Part shown: positions 1 through 13,200 of the stretch, in pieces | Position numbering within the stretch: position 1 is the stretch's first letter | Layout: each line of letters opens with the position of its first letter | Assembly (NCBI GenBank): GCA_963070105.1 | Contig: OY718808.1 | Location: 3,945,738 to 4,009,737 of the forward strand | DNA: 64,000 bases | Reading direction: 5' to 3' | Source: Litomosoides sigmodontis | Taxonomy: Eukaryota > Nematoda > Chromadorea > Rhabditida > Onchocercidae | The notes under the pieces: generated by a model | Seen by the model: the letters and a program-made list of their open reading frames with translations, nothing else | The model's database searches: none | Told to the model about the DNA's origin: nothing | Made by a program: the position numbers and the translations under genes

Positions 1-259
1 TCATCCCTTCGTTTCCTTCTTGTTTTATTCGATTACTAACGATGCAGCAGCTGGTAGTGTTAGTAACTAAGTGAGATAAAGTAAAATATTTAAATTGAAA
101 AAAAGCGTTAATTTTAAATAAAATTAATATTGATTGGATATGTGTTAATGTGAACGCATTAGAAGTTGTTCACAACGATAATGCATTTAAACATTGAATT
201 GATCCTTTTCACTAGCAGCATTGTTGATGAATGATTATTGCTAGTGGTGGTGGTGATCG
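1..259. other. upstream region of the lipase gene
   Basis: AT-rich sequence with no supported coding exon. It holds the putative 5' flank of the lipase gene. I see no clear TATA box or trans-splice acceptor that I would insist on. Confidence 0.5.
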
Positions 260-3200
260 ATGTTCACCGTTATTATCTTCGCATTTCTCATTCAATTAAC
301 AAATGCAATTTTAATTACACCACTTCCGGAAGCTACAATGACAACTGTAAGTTTGAAATGAACGAAAAATTTTACGGTTAGAATTAATTTCGGAATTTGA
401 AAATTTTCAATAGCAGAAACGAATAGCATGTACTGTACGTAGTACAATTTTCTCATTGATTTTATTCTACAAGTTTGTTTATTTTTAACGAAATGATATG
501 AAGAGAATAAAATTCAATAAGGCTTTATAATTCCTAACATTTTTCATTTTTTTTTTCTTCGGCAAAAACTTAAGGGGAAAAAAATGAGTTTAAAATATTG
601 AAAAGAAAAAGTATGTTGTTAACGTTTGAACCGTTTTTTTTTTTGGAGGGTTATGGAAATTTTAGACAGCTAATAACTGACGTGCTAATTGTCATCATAA
701 TTTTTGCATTCAGAGTGAAATTATTACTTACCATGGATACCCATCTGAAATACACACTGTAATAACAGAGGATGGTTATGTACTCGAAATGCACCGCATT
801 CCAAGTGGCAAAACAGGTGATTTGAAATTATTTTCAAAAATTTTTATACTCGTTGCATTCGGTTTGAAGAAGGAAAATATTATTCGCAATAAGATATTAC
901 TCGACACCGCATCACATCATATTTATATTTTTTATTCCAGGAATACTGTATTGCACCGTATTTATATCAAATTCTATAGATAAGTGTAATTCGTTCAATG
1001 AGTAATATCTTAGACATATTATGTTCAGGAAATCATTCAGGAAATCATTCGGAAAATCAGGCAAAACCGGTAGTATTTTTACAGCACGGTTTTATCGGTT
1101 CAAGCGCTGTTTGGGTAACTAATTTACCAAATCAATCTGCTGGTTGGTAGTATTTAGCTTAAAAAATCCAATGCTACGTTTGTTAAGCACATGTATTTAA
1201 CGATTGATACTTCAAACTACATTTGATGAGAAGAAAGTGCCGTCACAAATGCCACTTTCCATAATTAATTCAAACTCGTCAAATTTTAATTGAATTGAAA
1301 TTCATCATCTTTAGCGTTTTTATTTGCTGACGCGGAATTCGATGTTTGGATGGGTAATGTTCGTGGTAATACCTACTCAACCAAACACGTTAATTACACA
1401 CAGAATAATTTGAAATACTGGAAATTTACGTCAGCTTTCCTTTTTTTTTTCTTATCTTTCTGTTTACAATCATTTTCGGTTCGTTTTTTGTTTTTATTAC
1501 TAAATGAAAAGTGCGAGAGGAGAAAGCAGTCAGATCTGTTTTTCGTTTTTTTTAATGCAACCATTAGCAACGTTATCAGTTAGATTGGATGAATTTGCAA
1601 AATATGACTTGAATTCGATGATCAATTATGTGCTTAATATAACTCAACAGCATTCCTTGTATTATATGGGATATTCAGAAGGAACTCTGACAATGTTTGC
1701 AAAACTCTCAATCGATCAATCTTTTGCACAGAAAGTAAGACTTTGACTAAAAGCAAGCAAAGTTTTTTTTTTTTGCCATTCAAAAAGTTTTGTGAGCAAT
1801 TTTAGTTTCACTTCTGATATTCAAATGAAAAGATTTATTGCTTTTTAAAGAGATAGATTTTCAGAAAAGCAACCGTTTCAACGGTTCACCAAAAATTTTC
1901 ACATGCATTTTATTTGTCAATTTATTCAAAGTTGAAATTTTTAGATTCGCAAATTTTTTGCTTTGGGACCAATTGGTACATTGGCTCACATCAAAGGTTT
2001 GATAAGGACAGTAGCAAAAAATTTTCTAATGCCACTTAAAGTAATTCTTCTAAAAGTTCATGACACGCTATATTAAGCTATATTTGAAGAGTGTGTATTA
2101 ATCAATAATTAGAAAATTTTGTTCATTTTTACTAATTTTAAATAAAAATTAGCTAAACTGCAAGTTTATCTAAGTTCATTTACGCGAAAGAAATTTGAAT
2201 TTTCAAATCACTCTAGTACTGTGTAGTTTTGCTAAGAAGTTATTGTGTACTACGTTCACTAATACATCTCACAAGTTAACACTTCAAAATTTCTCTTGAA
2301 ATTCAATCTTTTACAAAATATGTTTGAAATTCATGAAGTGCTCATCCCACTCGCCGTTGCACACCAATATTCAATTGTTTAGCACGCACTCATTACTAGA
2401 TTTAACTAATCAGAAATTGCAATGCGTTATCAGTGGTGGCTTATCGCGTATGCTTATTATCAATGCTTCATCATTGCAATAATAGCTTTCGTCTGCGGAA
2501 ATTTTACAAACATACTTAAAAATGGAATTCTTCAAAAAAAAAAAACAAGTTACTTGCAGGTGCTAGTTAAAATTACTGGTAAATTTATGCCTAATAAATC
2601 AATTTTCCAAATTATCACTAAATCAACCTGTTCGCTGAAAAGTGTTGTTGAGCAATGCGAAAATTTAATGTTTCAAATGACCGGACCTGCTACTGTCCAA
2701 ATGAATGCAGTAACTTAATTATTTAACTTTCAAAACGTATAATTAAATAAAATAAATTTAAAAAAATAAAAATTAAAAAAAATATAATAACGTATAATTA
2801 AATAAATGAATTTGAATAGTAATTTTTCTTTCTTACTCTTTCTTAACAATTACAATTATCTATCTCTCTTTGCATTGCCTTCTTTTTTTTTCCAAAATTT
2901 ATTATAATTTTTGCTTTGCACAGCTTTTCCTGCACTGTTCCGCTTGTATTTCCAATTTCAGAGCAGAATTCCGGTATACATGAGTCATGTGCCGGCTGGT
3001 ACTTCCATGGCAAATGTTTTGCATTGGGCGCAACTAGTAAACAGTCATAGAACGCAAATGTATGATTACGGTTCGGAAAGTAAAAATTTCAAACGTTACA
3101 ATCAGGTTTGCCGATGCATTCATTGCAAACGAAAACTTTCCCTCATTTGCCTTTTAAAAAATCTTTTTATATTCAAATTTACTTCATAATTGCAAAATAA

Positions 3201-3822
3201 TTTATGACGAAATTTTTTTGCTTTCAAAAACAACTAATTCCAAAACTTTTCAGCATCTTGAACAGGAATTCTTAGCACATTTATATATATAGTTTTTGTA
3301 ACATTTATCATAATTATTTGACTAAAATTGTCAGTTTCATTTCAATTACTTATTTGATTGCTATAATTATTCGAGAGTATTGCTAATTCACAACTGGAAT
3401 TTCACTCTTTTTTAGGTTTATGATAATTTGAATCGTTTTTTTTACAGAAAACGCCACCTCTTTATGATTTGTCATTGGTTAACGCACCTGTTTATCTGTA
3501 CTGGAGTGACCAAGACTGGTTAGCTAACAAACGTGATATCCAGGTGGGCAGCAACTCTTAATTATTTGTTATCTATTTGTTATCCAAATTAATACTTCGT
3601 CACAATCTTTATTCTTTATTAGAGCCGATTTGCAACTTTTCAGACTCTAATTTAATTACTTTTTAGGATGGCTTAATAGCTAAAATACCGGCCAAATATT
3701 TAGTGCAAAGCAATGAATTGGAAAAATTCAACCATTTCGACTTTATTTGGGGAACTCATGCAGCTCATCAAATATACAAGCCTATCATTGAAATTATAAG
3801 AAGAGACAAAAGCAAAGCGTGA
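260..3822 (+). CDS. Acid lipase, LIPA/gastric lipase (lipl-like) family
   Basis: Hydrolyses triglycerides or cholesteryl esters, in the lysosome or after secretion. Ten exons close in phase to 403 aa: 260-346, 714-816, 1029-1142, 1315-1429, 1584-1734, 1945-2040, 2560-2709, 2962-3105, 3448-3543, 3667-3822. The protein opens with a hydrophobic signal peptide ([16 protein letters not shown]). The family's N-terminal lid seg follows ([19 protein letters not shown]) and then the oxyanion-hole HGF ([12 protein letters not shown]). The nucleophile elbow is GYSEG with Ser at about residue 171. The family usually has GHSQG, so the catalytic Ser is kept in a variant context. The acid is Asp in DQDWLA near residue 343, and the His is in FNHFDF near residue 375. 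Length matches the family (about 400 aa). Exon 3 has two in-frame acceptors. Family assignment is firm; which lipl paralogue is not. Confidence 0.93.
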
Positions 3823-4827
3823 ACCGATTAGTCCTTGAAAATTGAAATGATACTTTAATAGACTTTGTTTACTCTACCAATTCACTAGTTGAAAAAGTGT
3901 TGTTAAGTGTTAAACATTAAATAAATGGATATCGTCCTTTCAGCATTTCCTTATTAATCAGACGTTCCGCAATCTAGCCATTGCAAACAATGCCAAGCAA
4001 TGCGACACTGACCATTACTTTCTTGTACTACTTGACAAACCGGTGACCTGTTTCCGTACCGTTAGTTGTCCACAAAAGTCTACAAAAGTCCAATCTCCAT
4101 TTGCTGTACATTGCACTTGGCAAGCATAAGCAAACTTCAGCAAACGTTCAACTGCAGCAAAACGAACGTGGTGCCTTTCTCCATCCGTACGGCTCTGAAC
4201 CAACGCCACGGCATACCGAGCACTCGTACGCCATTGAAAATGACGTCGATCAATGAAGGCATCAGTTGAACTTTTGACAAGTGCATTGAAAAGTCAAGAA
4301 CGACTACTACCTCCCCATCAAAATGAACACCTCGCCATCAAAATAATACAGCGCTCACTGCAATTTACCTATAACAATTATTAATTGCTTTTTCAAAATT
4401 CAATTAGGCATTACATTTGTGAGCTAAAATTACTGTTTGAGCTGAACGGCTAAATGGTCAACAATAATCAATAGTGAGTGGCTCATACTTGTAACCCATG
4501 GCAACCCTTTCATTGGACGTGTATATGCACGACAGGCACGCGTACACGTCCGTTTGTTTTAATTCCAATTTACTAACTCTTTTTAGGATTAGATCTCGGA
4601 AACAATTCTTCGAAGTAACTGTGAATTGGAATTTCCGCAAGAATTGCCATTCGATAATCGTCTAGCTTTACTCTTTTAAACTGTATGTACTGCAGAGAAT
4701 AAGAATCGGATAATCAACGGCTGTATTTTACTTGGATTAATCACATAGTTTCCTAAAAGAAATGCTGAATTTTGAAAATATTGCTCAAAGTGGAACTTTG
4801 AAAGTTGAGAATTAGGTTGACATCAAA
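3823..4827. other. intergenic region with a GC-richer, doubly open patch
   Basis: This stretch lies between the lipase and IFT52 genes. Positions 3944-4290 are less AT-rich than their surroundings and are open on both strands. The minus strand reads about 93 codons from 4290 to 4015, including CQVQCTANGDWTFVDFCG. The plus strand reads about 60 codons behind a ctttcag acceptor ending at 3943. Neither reading resembles a family I know and I cannot say which, if either, is translated. The rest shows nothing recognisable. Confidence 0.4.
3920..3925 (+). promoter_or_regulatory. candidate poly(A) signal of the lipase gene
   Basis: AATAAA lies about 98 bases after the lipase stop codon. It is canonical in sequence, but such hexamers are common by chance in AT-rich DNA. 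Confidence 0.45.
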
Positions 4828-7800
4828 ATGCTACCAACAACAATGTTCAATTCAAATGTTCGATTCAATGCATTAGCAAACGAACGAATGCACAACACTA
4901 ATGAGGTATGTAAATTTTTCTCAACTGTAAAGTTGAAATTTAACAACAAATAAAAATTAACAGCTATAACCAGTTATTTTTTTTTCTCTACTAAGTTTAA
5001 ACTGATTTTTGCATTTGCGTATCTCTTGATTTCTTTCGAGCTTGGCTCAAATCCATATCCATTCCATAGCCAACAATTAATTGGTCAAAATTGAAATAAG
5101 AATTAATTTCAAAAGATATTTTAGCAAAAACAAACTTTCATCGCCAATAACACGCGAATAATATTTGATCAGTCTAAAAGGGAGCCGTTTCATTTTCATT
5201 CCGGTTTTCGTCAAATTCATCAAAGATTACGGAATGAGTGGCGCTTGGAAGTGTTGGTATTACGCATAACTCAATTGCTACAGTAATAGTGATAATTTAG
5301 AATATTTGAAGTAATTAAAATGTGTATTATAATCGGTAAGAATATCACCAAATCTTGCCACCGAACAAGGTTGACACGATCGGTCAATAAACATTTATGA
5401 ATAAATTTTTGTTAAAGCTAAAAAAAAAAAGATTTTAGTAATACGGATGAAATTAACGAAAATATTTTCACTGAATGTTGCTTATTTGTGCTAGCACATC
5501 CGAAAGCAAAATTTTCACAAAATGAGGTATGCTTTTAGTTGCTTAATTTGAAAAATAAAAGTAAAGAATTTTTACAGTACTTGTTATGCAAACTACTGCA
5601 CTTACAAAGCATCTGCTATATAACCACTACAGCATGGCAATATAGCGAATGACTGGACTGTATCGCGATAGCAAATGCTTTTAAATTAAAAACTTGATTA
5701 ATTTTATTTTTTTTAAATTTAAGTGCATTTGTAGCAATTATTATAGTTGCATAAGTGAATGAATGCTGTAGAAGCTATTTCATTCATTCATTGATAATTG
5801 ATGGATGATAAGCATGTTTTACAGATTGATCATCTGATGCATTTCATCGATGACGGTAACAGTGTATTGGTACTGATGAGTGAGGGAGGTGAACAAGCCG
5901 CTGATACAAATATTAATTGTTTACTTGAGCAGTACGATATTGCTTGCAACAATGGTAGCATTTAATATTAGGGAGAGAATTTGAATTATTCAAAATAAAA
6001 AAACAAACGACAATGTCTCTCATCCTCAATCATTTAATTGCTATTTTCAAACTTGATCTTTTAATCTAATATTTAGCAAAAAATATTAACTTAATCGGAG
6101 TAGCAAATGAAATTGTAGGTTATTATTTTAAATGATTAAACGCAAATCACGTAGCACTATTAGTGTAACAATAAGCTGTACAGTATTATTACATTTACAG
6201 TAAGCTATATAGTACCAATATACAGTAAACTGGATAGCATTATATCTTGTGATGTTATTTTTAGTGGAAGGCTTTTTTTTTCCCTGCCATTGTATTTGAA
6301 AATTTCAATTTACATAAGACGTGGTGTGGAAACATTTGAGAATTTCATTCTAGACTCGGTAATTCGAACAACATTTTACAAATATTTGGATCCAAAAGAA
6401 GCACTAGTCTCAAATGGTATCCTAAATCGTGCTCTTCTATCAGCAGCTGGCAAGCTAACACATTCAGATGATGAGGAAATTAACGCACTGTAAACATTTT
6501 CCAGAAATGCAATTTACAATTGCAGAGAACTTATAAAATCATTCTAATAGTATTAGTAATTAAAGTGGGGGTGGGGGGGGGGGGGGTTCCATCATTATTA
6601 AGTTGTGCCAGTTGGCAGTAACAGTCTTCTTCTTGTCTGAATATTTAATTTAAGCTTCTTCTTTTTGATCAGTTTTACAGCTCAACTTTTTCTTGCTCAT
6701 TGGCTTCAGCTGCTCGTTTTTAGTGGCTTACAATTTGTCTATCCATATGGGGCAACATTAAGCGTTGGTCGTAAAGCAACAGCAGTACTATCCACCGGTA
6801 GTGTTTGCTATCCAAACAATCGACCCATTTGCGCATTTCATCAAACGGTAAGGAAGAAAAAATTTCTAGCATTCTAGTTTTGATATAAAATTTTTCAATC
6901 GAAAATTCTTCACATCACACGTTCGTGAAAATGATTGCATTTCCAGGAGAAGGGTGGCAAATTGATAGCTATTGGCTCAGTTCATATCTTCACTGATCAA
7001 TATTTTGAAAAGGAAGATAACAGTAAAATATGGGTATATCGTTGATCAATTTAAAAATGAGAAATTAGTTGAAATTTACCTTTTCCACTATTTATTTGTA
7101 AACATACGGATATGATGTATTAGTTGATTTTTTAAAATGATATTTAAATATATGTTTTTTCACTGAATGTCCGATTTGACATAATCTTGAAAATTTAATC
7201 AAAAAGTTAACTTTTAAGGATGTAATTATGAAATATGTCACAGAGGGCTTTGCTTTGAATACAGTTGATAGCAGAGAGCCGGATTTGATGGATGCGCACT
7301 CTATACCGGATCACATCTACCTATCAGAAAAGATCAAAGTATGCCTACAGGAAGGTGAATATGAAATGAATCAAAGCAGTGATTTCCTGAAATATTTTGA
7401 TATCAGTCTCTATGCTATGGATCTATCTCTTTGGCCTAAAACTATCAGGTGACCTTCACAGAGAGAGAGGAAGAGAGAAAAAAAAACTGAACTCAGTCAT
7501 ATCATTCAGCATTTTAAATAAATTTCGTAAATTTATCAAAAACGGAGCTAGTAGATAAGCATAGAATGTGTTCCCGTAATCTACTTCATAGAGAAAATTA
7601 AATCTAAGTTATCCAGCAATCTTTAGAAATAGCACATCTTTAACATTTCAAAATTCAATAAGCGTTTAGCAGGCAAATTTTGCAACCATTATTGGTACTA
7701 ATTAAACATAAATAATGATAATGGACGATGTAAAATAAATTCCTTCCTCATGAACGCATTCATCTCTATTTCAGGGCGTTTGAGCAACTTGGTTTAAAGC

Positions 7801-9028
7801 ATGAGCCGCTCTCACTTATTGTGCCACAATTTGAAGTACCACAACCGCCACTTACACCTGCCGTACGCTCATCACATCACCAATCATCCATCCATTATGA
7901 TCTTTGTTGCATTCAATTACTATTTCAAATTATAGGTATTTCCACCAAATTTTCGCGAACTTCCGCCACCTCGATTAGAGCTGTTTGATTTGGACGATAT
8001 GTTCGCATCAGCAGATGTTCGCCTCGCTCAACTCACCAACAGATGTAAAAAGTTCTTTTCGACCACAAACTATCATAAAAGCTAGACATCGGTCACTCAC
8101 ATCAATCATTATCAATAATACCCAAAACATACATCTTGTGTCAAGCCGTTCACATCAATACGACTCATTCATAAGGTGATGCATAGGTGTATCAGTGATC
8201 ATATCGATCAAAAAAAAAATTCATTTTAGTAATTAATTTGAAAAGTAGGAAGTAGGTACATTGATGAAATTTTGCAGCTTAATTATTCATAAGTAGTACA
8301 TTTTCTTCATGCTTAATTAATATTTTAATAACAACTTACGCCTTATTTTTGTTCATTTAACACTTTACTAACTTAACAATAAAATGACCTAGTACTGCAA
8401 TTTCCATCGCTGCTATTTTATTTAGAAACGAGTAAAGAACACAATTTGTTGTAAAGTATCGCATTAAAATTACAGCAAACAATTAGTTATTTAATCACAG
8501 AGCTATGTGTGACGGAAATGTGAAATATAACGTAAAGTTAACGTAAAGACTTACTGATTTCATTATTAATCGAAGTTCAAATTGGATGATAATTGGAGTG
8601 TTTGATTTTTCATATGAAATTTTAACGTAATAAAAATTAAGGTGAAGAGAGTGATTTGGAATACTTCTTGAAGGAGGCTGGTGAAATCTATGATATTACA
8701 AAATGTTTACCGGAAAATGATAGAGGACCAAAAAAAATACTTGAGTTTGTGCTCTATCAAATGGCCGAATTTAAAAAATTCAATCAGGTTATTTTGAATT
8801 AACTTACTCAAACAGTATCACTTTTTCTTTCTCGTTCATACGTAAGATTATTAAATGATTTTTATCATTAGAACTACTCAACTTTCAAAATTTGCGACTT
8901 TACTTCAGGAGAAGGACGACGAAATTGATGCGGAAAATATGAAAAGAATTTCAGACAACTTCGATGAGCTTACTGAAAATGATGGACATTATTTCTCCGA
9001 CATTGATGAGTATGATGACATGAATTAA
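4828..9028 (+). CDS. IFT52: Intraflagellar transport protein 52 (IFT52 / OSM-6)
   Basis: Core subunit of IFT-B, which carries cargo along ciliary axonemes; in nematodes it is needed for ciliated sensory neurons. Twelve exons close in phase to 487 aa: 4828-4905, 5125-5252, 5439-5526, 5825-5954, 6354-6489, 6724-6847, 6947-7033, 7219-7448, 7775-7862, 7936-8044, 8642-8787, 8909-9028. Family blocks appear in order: FRQIHQRLRNEWRLEVN; the GIFT-domain signature LMSEGGEQAADTNINCLLEQ; RTTFYKYLDPKEALVSNGIL; QFVYPYGATLSVGRKATAVL followed by STGSVC; the proline-rich FPPNFRELPPPRLELFDLDD; and a helical C-terminus (LEYFLKEAGEI), ending in an acidic tail. Human IFT52 is 437 aa. The extra length is mostly at the N-terminus and the acidic C-terminus. 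The start at 4828 is the only in-frame ATG in the first exon region. Intron 5 holds a long G-run. Confidence 0.95.
6565..6588 (+). repeat. long G-run (G5-T-G13-14)
   Basis: A near-uninterrupted run of G sits in intron 5 of the IFT52 gene, between exons ending at 6489 and starting at 6724. It is striking in such AT-rich DNA. It could form a G-quadruplex in the transcript or be a sequencing or assembly stutter. Confidence 0.8.
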
Positions 9029-10261
9029 GTGACTTTGCACTTCTATTTTTCCTTCACTTATATCAATTCACTAATCCAGCTGTGTTAGATTATGTATGAC
9101 CACAAGGCAATGACAAACGCTTTAAACTATTTTAAATGCAGGGAAATCGGAACAGGTTTCAAGCGTGTGAATTTCTGATGTGTGCATAACTCCGATCAAT
9201 AATTTATTTGAGTATGTGCATAATATACAGCATCTAATTTCGCAGCAAAGGTTTACAGAGCGAAAGATATAGGAAAATATTGCCAGTAACAGTGAATCTC
9301 ACTAGGGTAATAGCCAACTACTGTACATGTTTTTTTCCATGTTTCTCATGAGAGAAAGCTAAAATTACAAAACCCGAAACAAGTTCTTTCATTTGTTGAA
9401 ATATTTCTTGCATTATTTACACATATATGATATAATTCATAAGTTAGATGAATACAGTAGGCCACAAATTTTTTCTAAAATTTTTGCATAAAATTACTAA
9501 AAGTAAGGAAAAAAGAAAATAAACATTTGAACAAATAAAGTTCGTGAAATTAAGAGGACTTTTAGAGCAGAATTAGCAGTGAATGTAGTGAAAGCGCAGT
9601 GAGATGTGAGCATCGTAAAACCGACATTCAGAAAAATGTCAAAATTTATATCATAATAAAGGTTACAAGTTTTTCGAAAAAATTCTGAAGAATTTGCCAT
9701 CAAATCTTCTTTAGAATAAACTTTTCTCGCAATTCGAAATAAAAAAAAACCTCACACGCGTCTATTAAATTCTAGCAACAACTGCCCCCCAGCTTTCCGA
9801 TTACATTAGCAAACTGTGGTATAAATGTAATCATTTAAAAAATTCAACATTCACAGGTATTTGAAATGACCCAGGCATTAAAATTTAAATGAAGTCCTCA
9901 TAACAAGGAAATATCAAAAAGGAGAAACAATAATCGGGCTGCGGACATCTCTAGAGCTTTTCTAATAAGCAGCAGAACGAAATATAATCTATTCTACTAC
10001 TGTTCGTGAATGAAGACAAAAGGGCATTCTGAAGCACATCAATATCATAAAGGCGATGAAATATTGCTGAAAAGAAAAAGGCTCAGAGCAGCTGTGCTAA
10101 TAGGACAGCAAGCGAATATGACGGAAGAATCGATCGACAATAAAGAAGCGGTTCGTTTTTTCGTACTTCTTGAATTAAACTATTTCAGCAGAAGCGTAAA
10201 CTTTTAACCTCACTCCTCAAAACTTGCCATTATCCACTATTTCTTGAAATCAAACATTTGA
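9029..10261. other. intergenic region between convergent IFT52 and BTBD9
   Basis: The two flanking genes run towards each other, so this stretch holds both 3' ends. One less AT-rich reading on the plus strand starts at ATG 10010 and stays open for 65 codons (KGDEILLKRKRLRAAVLIGQ). It has no recognised family and no partner exon. I regard it as unassigned. Nothing else stands out. Confidence 0.4.
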
Positions 10262-13200
10262 CTAGTCGGTTGATGAAGATACGGAAATGCATAAGGATAA
10301 TGCATTTCGTACCGAATCCACTTCGTCATTTCTGTCATGTAGAGATGTAGCAACCATAGCACCAAATATACCCAACGGCGTAAGACTAGGCTGTTGAGCG
10401 GGACACTCAAAGTGCACGCAGTGAAACACTTCATTCACTGAAAAAAGGCAAAATAAAATTATAGCAACTAACAATATTAAAAGGTATAGACTTTTTGACC
10501 ATTGACTACAGGAATAAAATTTAAATACTTTTGCTTTTCTTCTAGTTTCTGCATTTTCCTCCCAATATTCTTTTTGAATTCAGCAGTTCCTTTTAACAAC
10601 AAATGTATACGGGAAAATACTGTTTTTCTCAAACGAACTAGACCGAATATAATTATCCTCATACTTTTAGTGTTAAGGAAAACAACTGTTGTCAGGTTTT
10701 CATTTAAATGGAAATATCCTTTACCTGAATTGTGTGTTCCAACAAGACGAATAAATACAACTGGAAGTCGCTCAAATCTCAAAATTTGCCACGCTCTAGA
10801 AATGAAAAGGCGATATGTGAATTAATTTATAAGCTAAATGAGAAACTCGATTATATATGTATTTTTTTCGCATATTATTTTCCAGAAAACAGATAACTAT
10901 AAAAAGGCTTCAAAATGGTTGTAATGCGCAAAATATTTAAAATTCACCTGCAGTGCTCGTGAGTTTTATCAGCTATACGTGTCCAACACATGTTATCACA
11001 TGACACTTCAACATAATAAGAGTAGTGACGGTCATCACAATCCCACAGAAGTAAGCTAAAATTCAATACATAATGAAGCAGCCATGATTTACGGATGAGC
11101 ATAAATATTCAAACTAATCCGTCTTGCACTGACGCTTCAAGTAAAATTAGGATGATTGCAGAAATAAGCATTTCAAATTTTGAACAGGTATGACAAAATT
11201 GTTTGAAAATAGTTATTATGACTTTTAAGAGATAAACAAGTAGACAGGATTCACGGAGTCATATTTTCCCAGCGAGCACGAACTGTTAAGTAAATGGTTA
11301 CATATATAAATGCTGACATATGGATCTAAAGAAAATTATAGATGTAATAATAAAAAATACCGCATAGAGTCGATAAGATATGGCTGTGGTAATTGTACAA
11401 TGATTGCACCAGACCCTAACTGATGACAAGTATAACCGTTATCCCAGTCGTAATTACTTGTTTCTCCATTTATCAGAGCATTTCTGCTGCGTGAAACTCC
11501 TTCAACCACAATAGCATTGTTTGCTATCGTTGCCACATTAGTACTTGGAACTGCAAATTAACTTAGAATAAATTATGTTCGAGAAAAAATCGCAGAAGTA
11601 AAATCTCCATTAACATTAATTCCAATTTTGGTTAAATTTAAATTTTATTTAAAGCTAGAGCTCACCAAATTGCTTTATTACAAAAATAAATGCATGGAAT
11701 CCACAACTGTTACTAGTTACTTCTGAAAAGAATCACCAAGTAAGGTAGTAACTGGATCAATATCGAAAGGCTCTGATGTATACATTGCTTCGATGCTTAC
11801 CAAATGAAAAGAATTATTTACCGTATTGTATGTCCCAACAATACGTATGAAGCTGAAAAGGCAAAAAATTCCATAAACTATTTTATCAGTCTCGCCATAC
11901 AAGATAAGCAGAGACGCATAACGCAATAGGAATGGACATTCCGTTTAATTAAAAGCACACGCTTGAATTATAGCACCAACAGATTGCTACTCACGAATAT
12001 GTGCAAGAAATATTATCATTTTTCATTTCGTCACTCTGCTTTTACCATTATGTGTTAACTAGTTAAAACTAAATGTTCATGATTGCATAATTGGAAGTAA
12101 TGTACTTCACAACTCTCGGAGTGAAGTAAAGCATTTGTTTTGACCGGCAAAGATATTGTGAATGATCAATGACACGTGCCCAAACCTCCTGGTCCATACT
12201 TACCTGAAAACAATAAGTTATTACCCACGTATTACCAAAAACGATTCCCTGAATAATAGGGCAATAAAAAACAAATGTATTAGGTTGACACAGTAGAATA
12301 AGTTTTAAACAAAGTTTACTTCAACATAGTAATTATATGATCTCTGATCACGATCCCATAAACGCAGTCGAATATGATTGATGATGAATGGACGTCCAAG
12401 CTGAAATATTACTTTCTTTCAATAATCGAAAAAAAGATCAACGAATGTTTTTTTTTAAAACTAGGATTCTTAAATTGGGTTTTTTAAATGATAAACTGCA
12501 TTTGGTTTTATCGAATAAAAAGTATGAGGCAAAGAAATAAAAAACTCTCATCCTACCTGAATAACGATACCCGGGTTTTTGTCACCGATAGCATGAGTCG
12601 TGAAACCACGTTCCATATCATAACGATTCGTTTCGCCAGATAGAAGAGTGGTGGAACCTTCACCAGTTAATACAGTAGCATTGAATACAGAACTCACTAC
12701 ATTCACATTTGGCACTATAATAAGAAACAAAGTGATAGCTTCTCATGTAATTTAAAAATGAAAAAAGACTTACATTCTCTACGGGATCAAATATAACGAT
12801 TTATGCAACCATTTACTACCATGATAAGTTATCACTTTTGGAGTACACGTGCATAAACACAACTTTCGCCCCAGAGATACATACCAAATGAGAATGTGCA
12901 TAAAAATTGCTACTTACACAAAAATCCTCTGTAAGTGAGTTCACCGCTTTTCTTTTCATTACGTTCCTTAATAGCGTCTAGAATGGCATCACTTGCAACT
13001 AAACCAGAAGGTCGCACGATATTTAGTAAATCGTCCAGTTTTATCAGTGAAAGACGCAATCGTGCAACAATCATTTGTGCATCTTCCTGCTTAAAACATA
13101 ATATGGTTAATCTATTCATTGGTCGTTATCTGATAATAAATCACAAACCTGATCAGGATGCTGCCCTATCCACTCACGTACAGCACGAAATATATCGATT

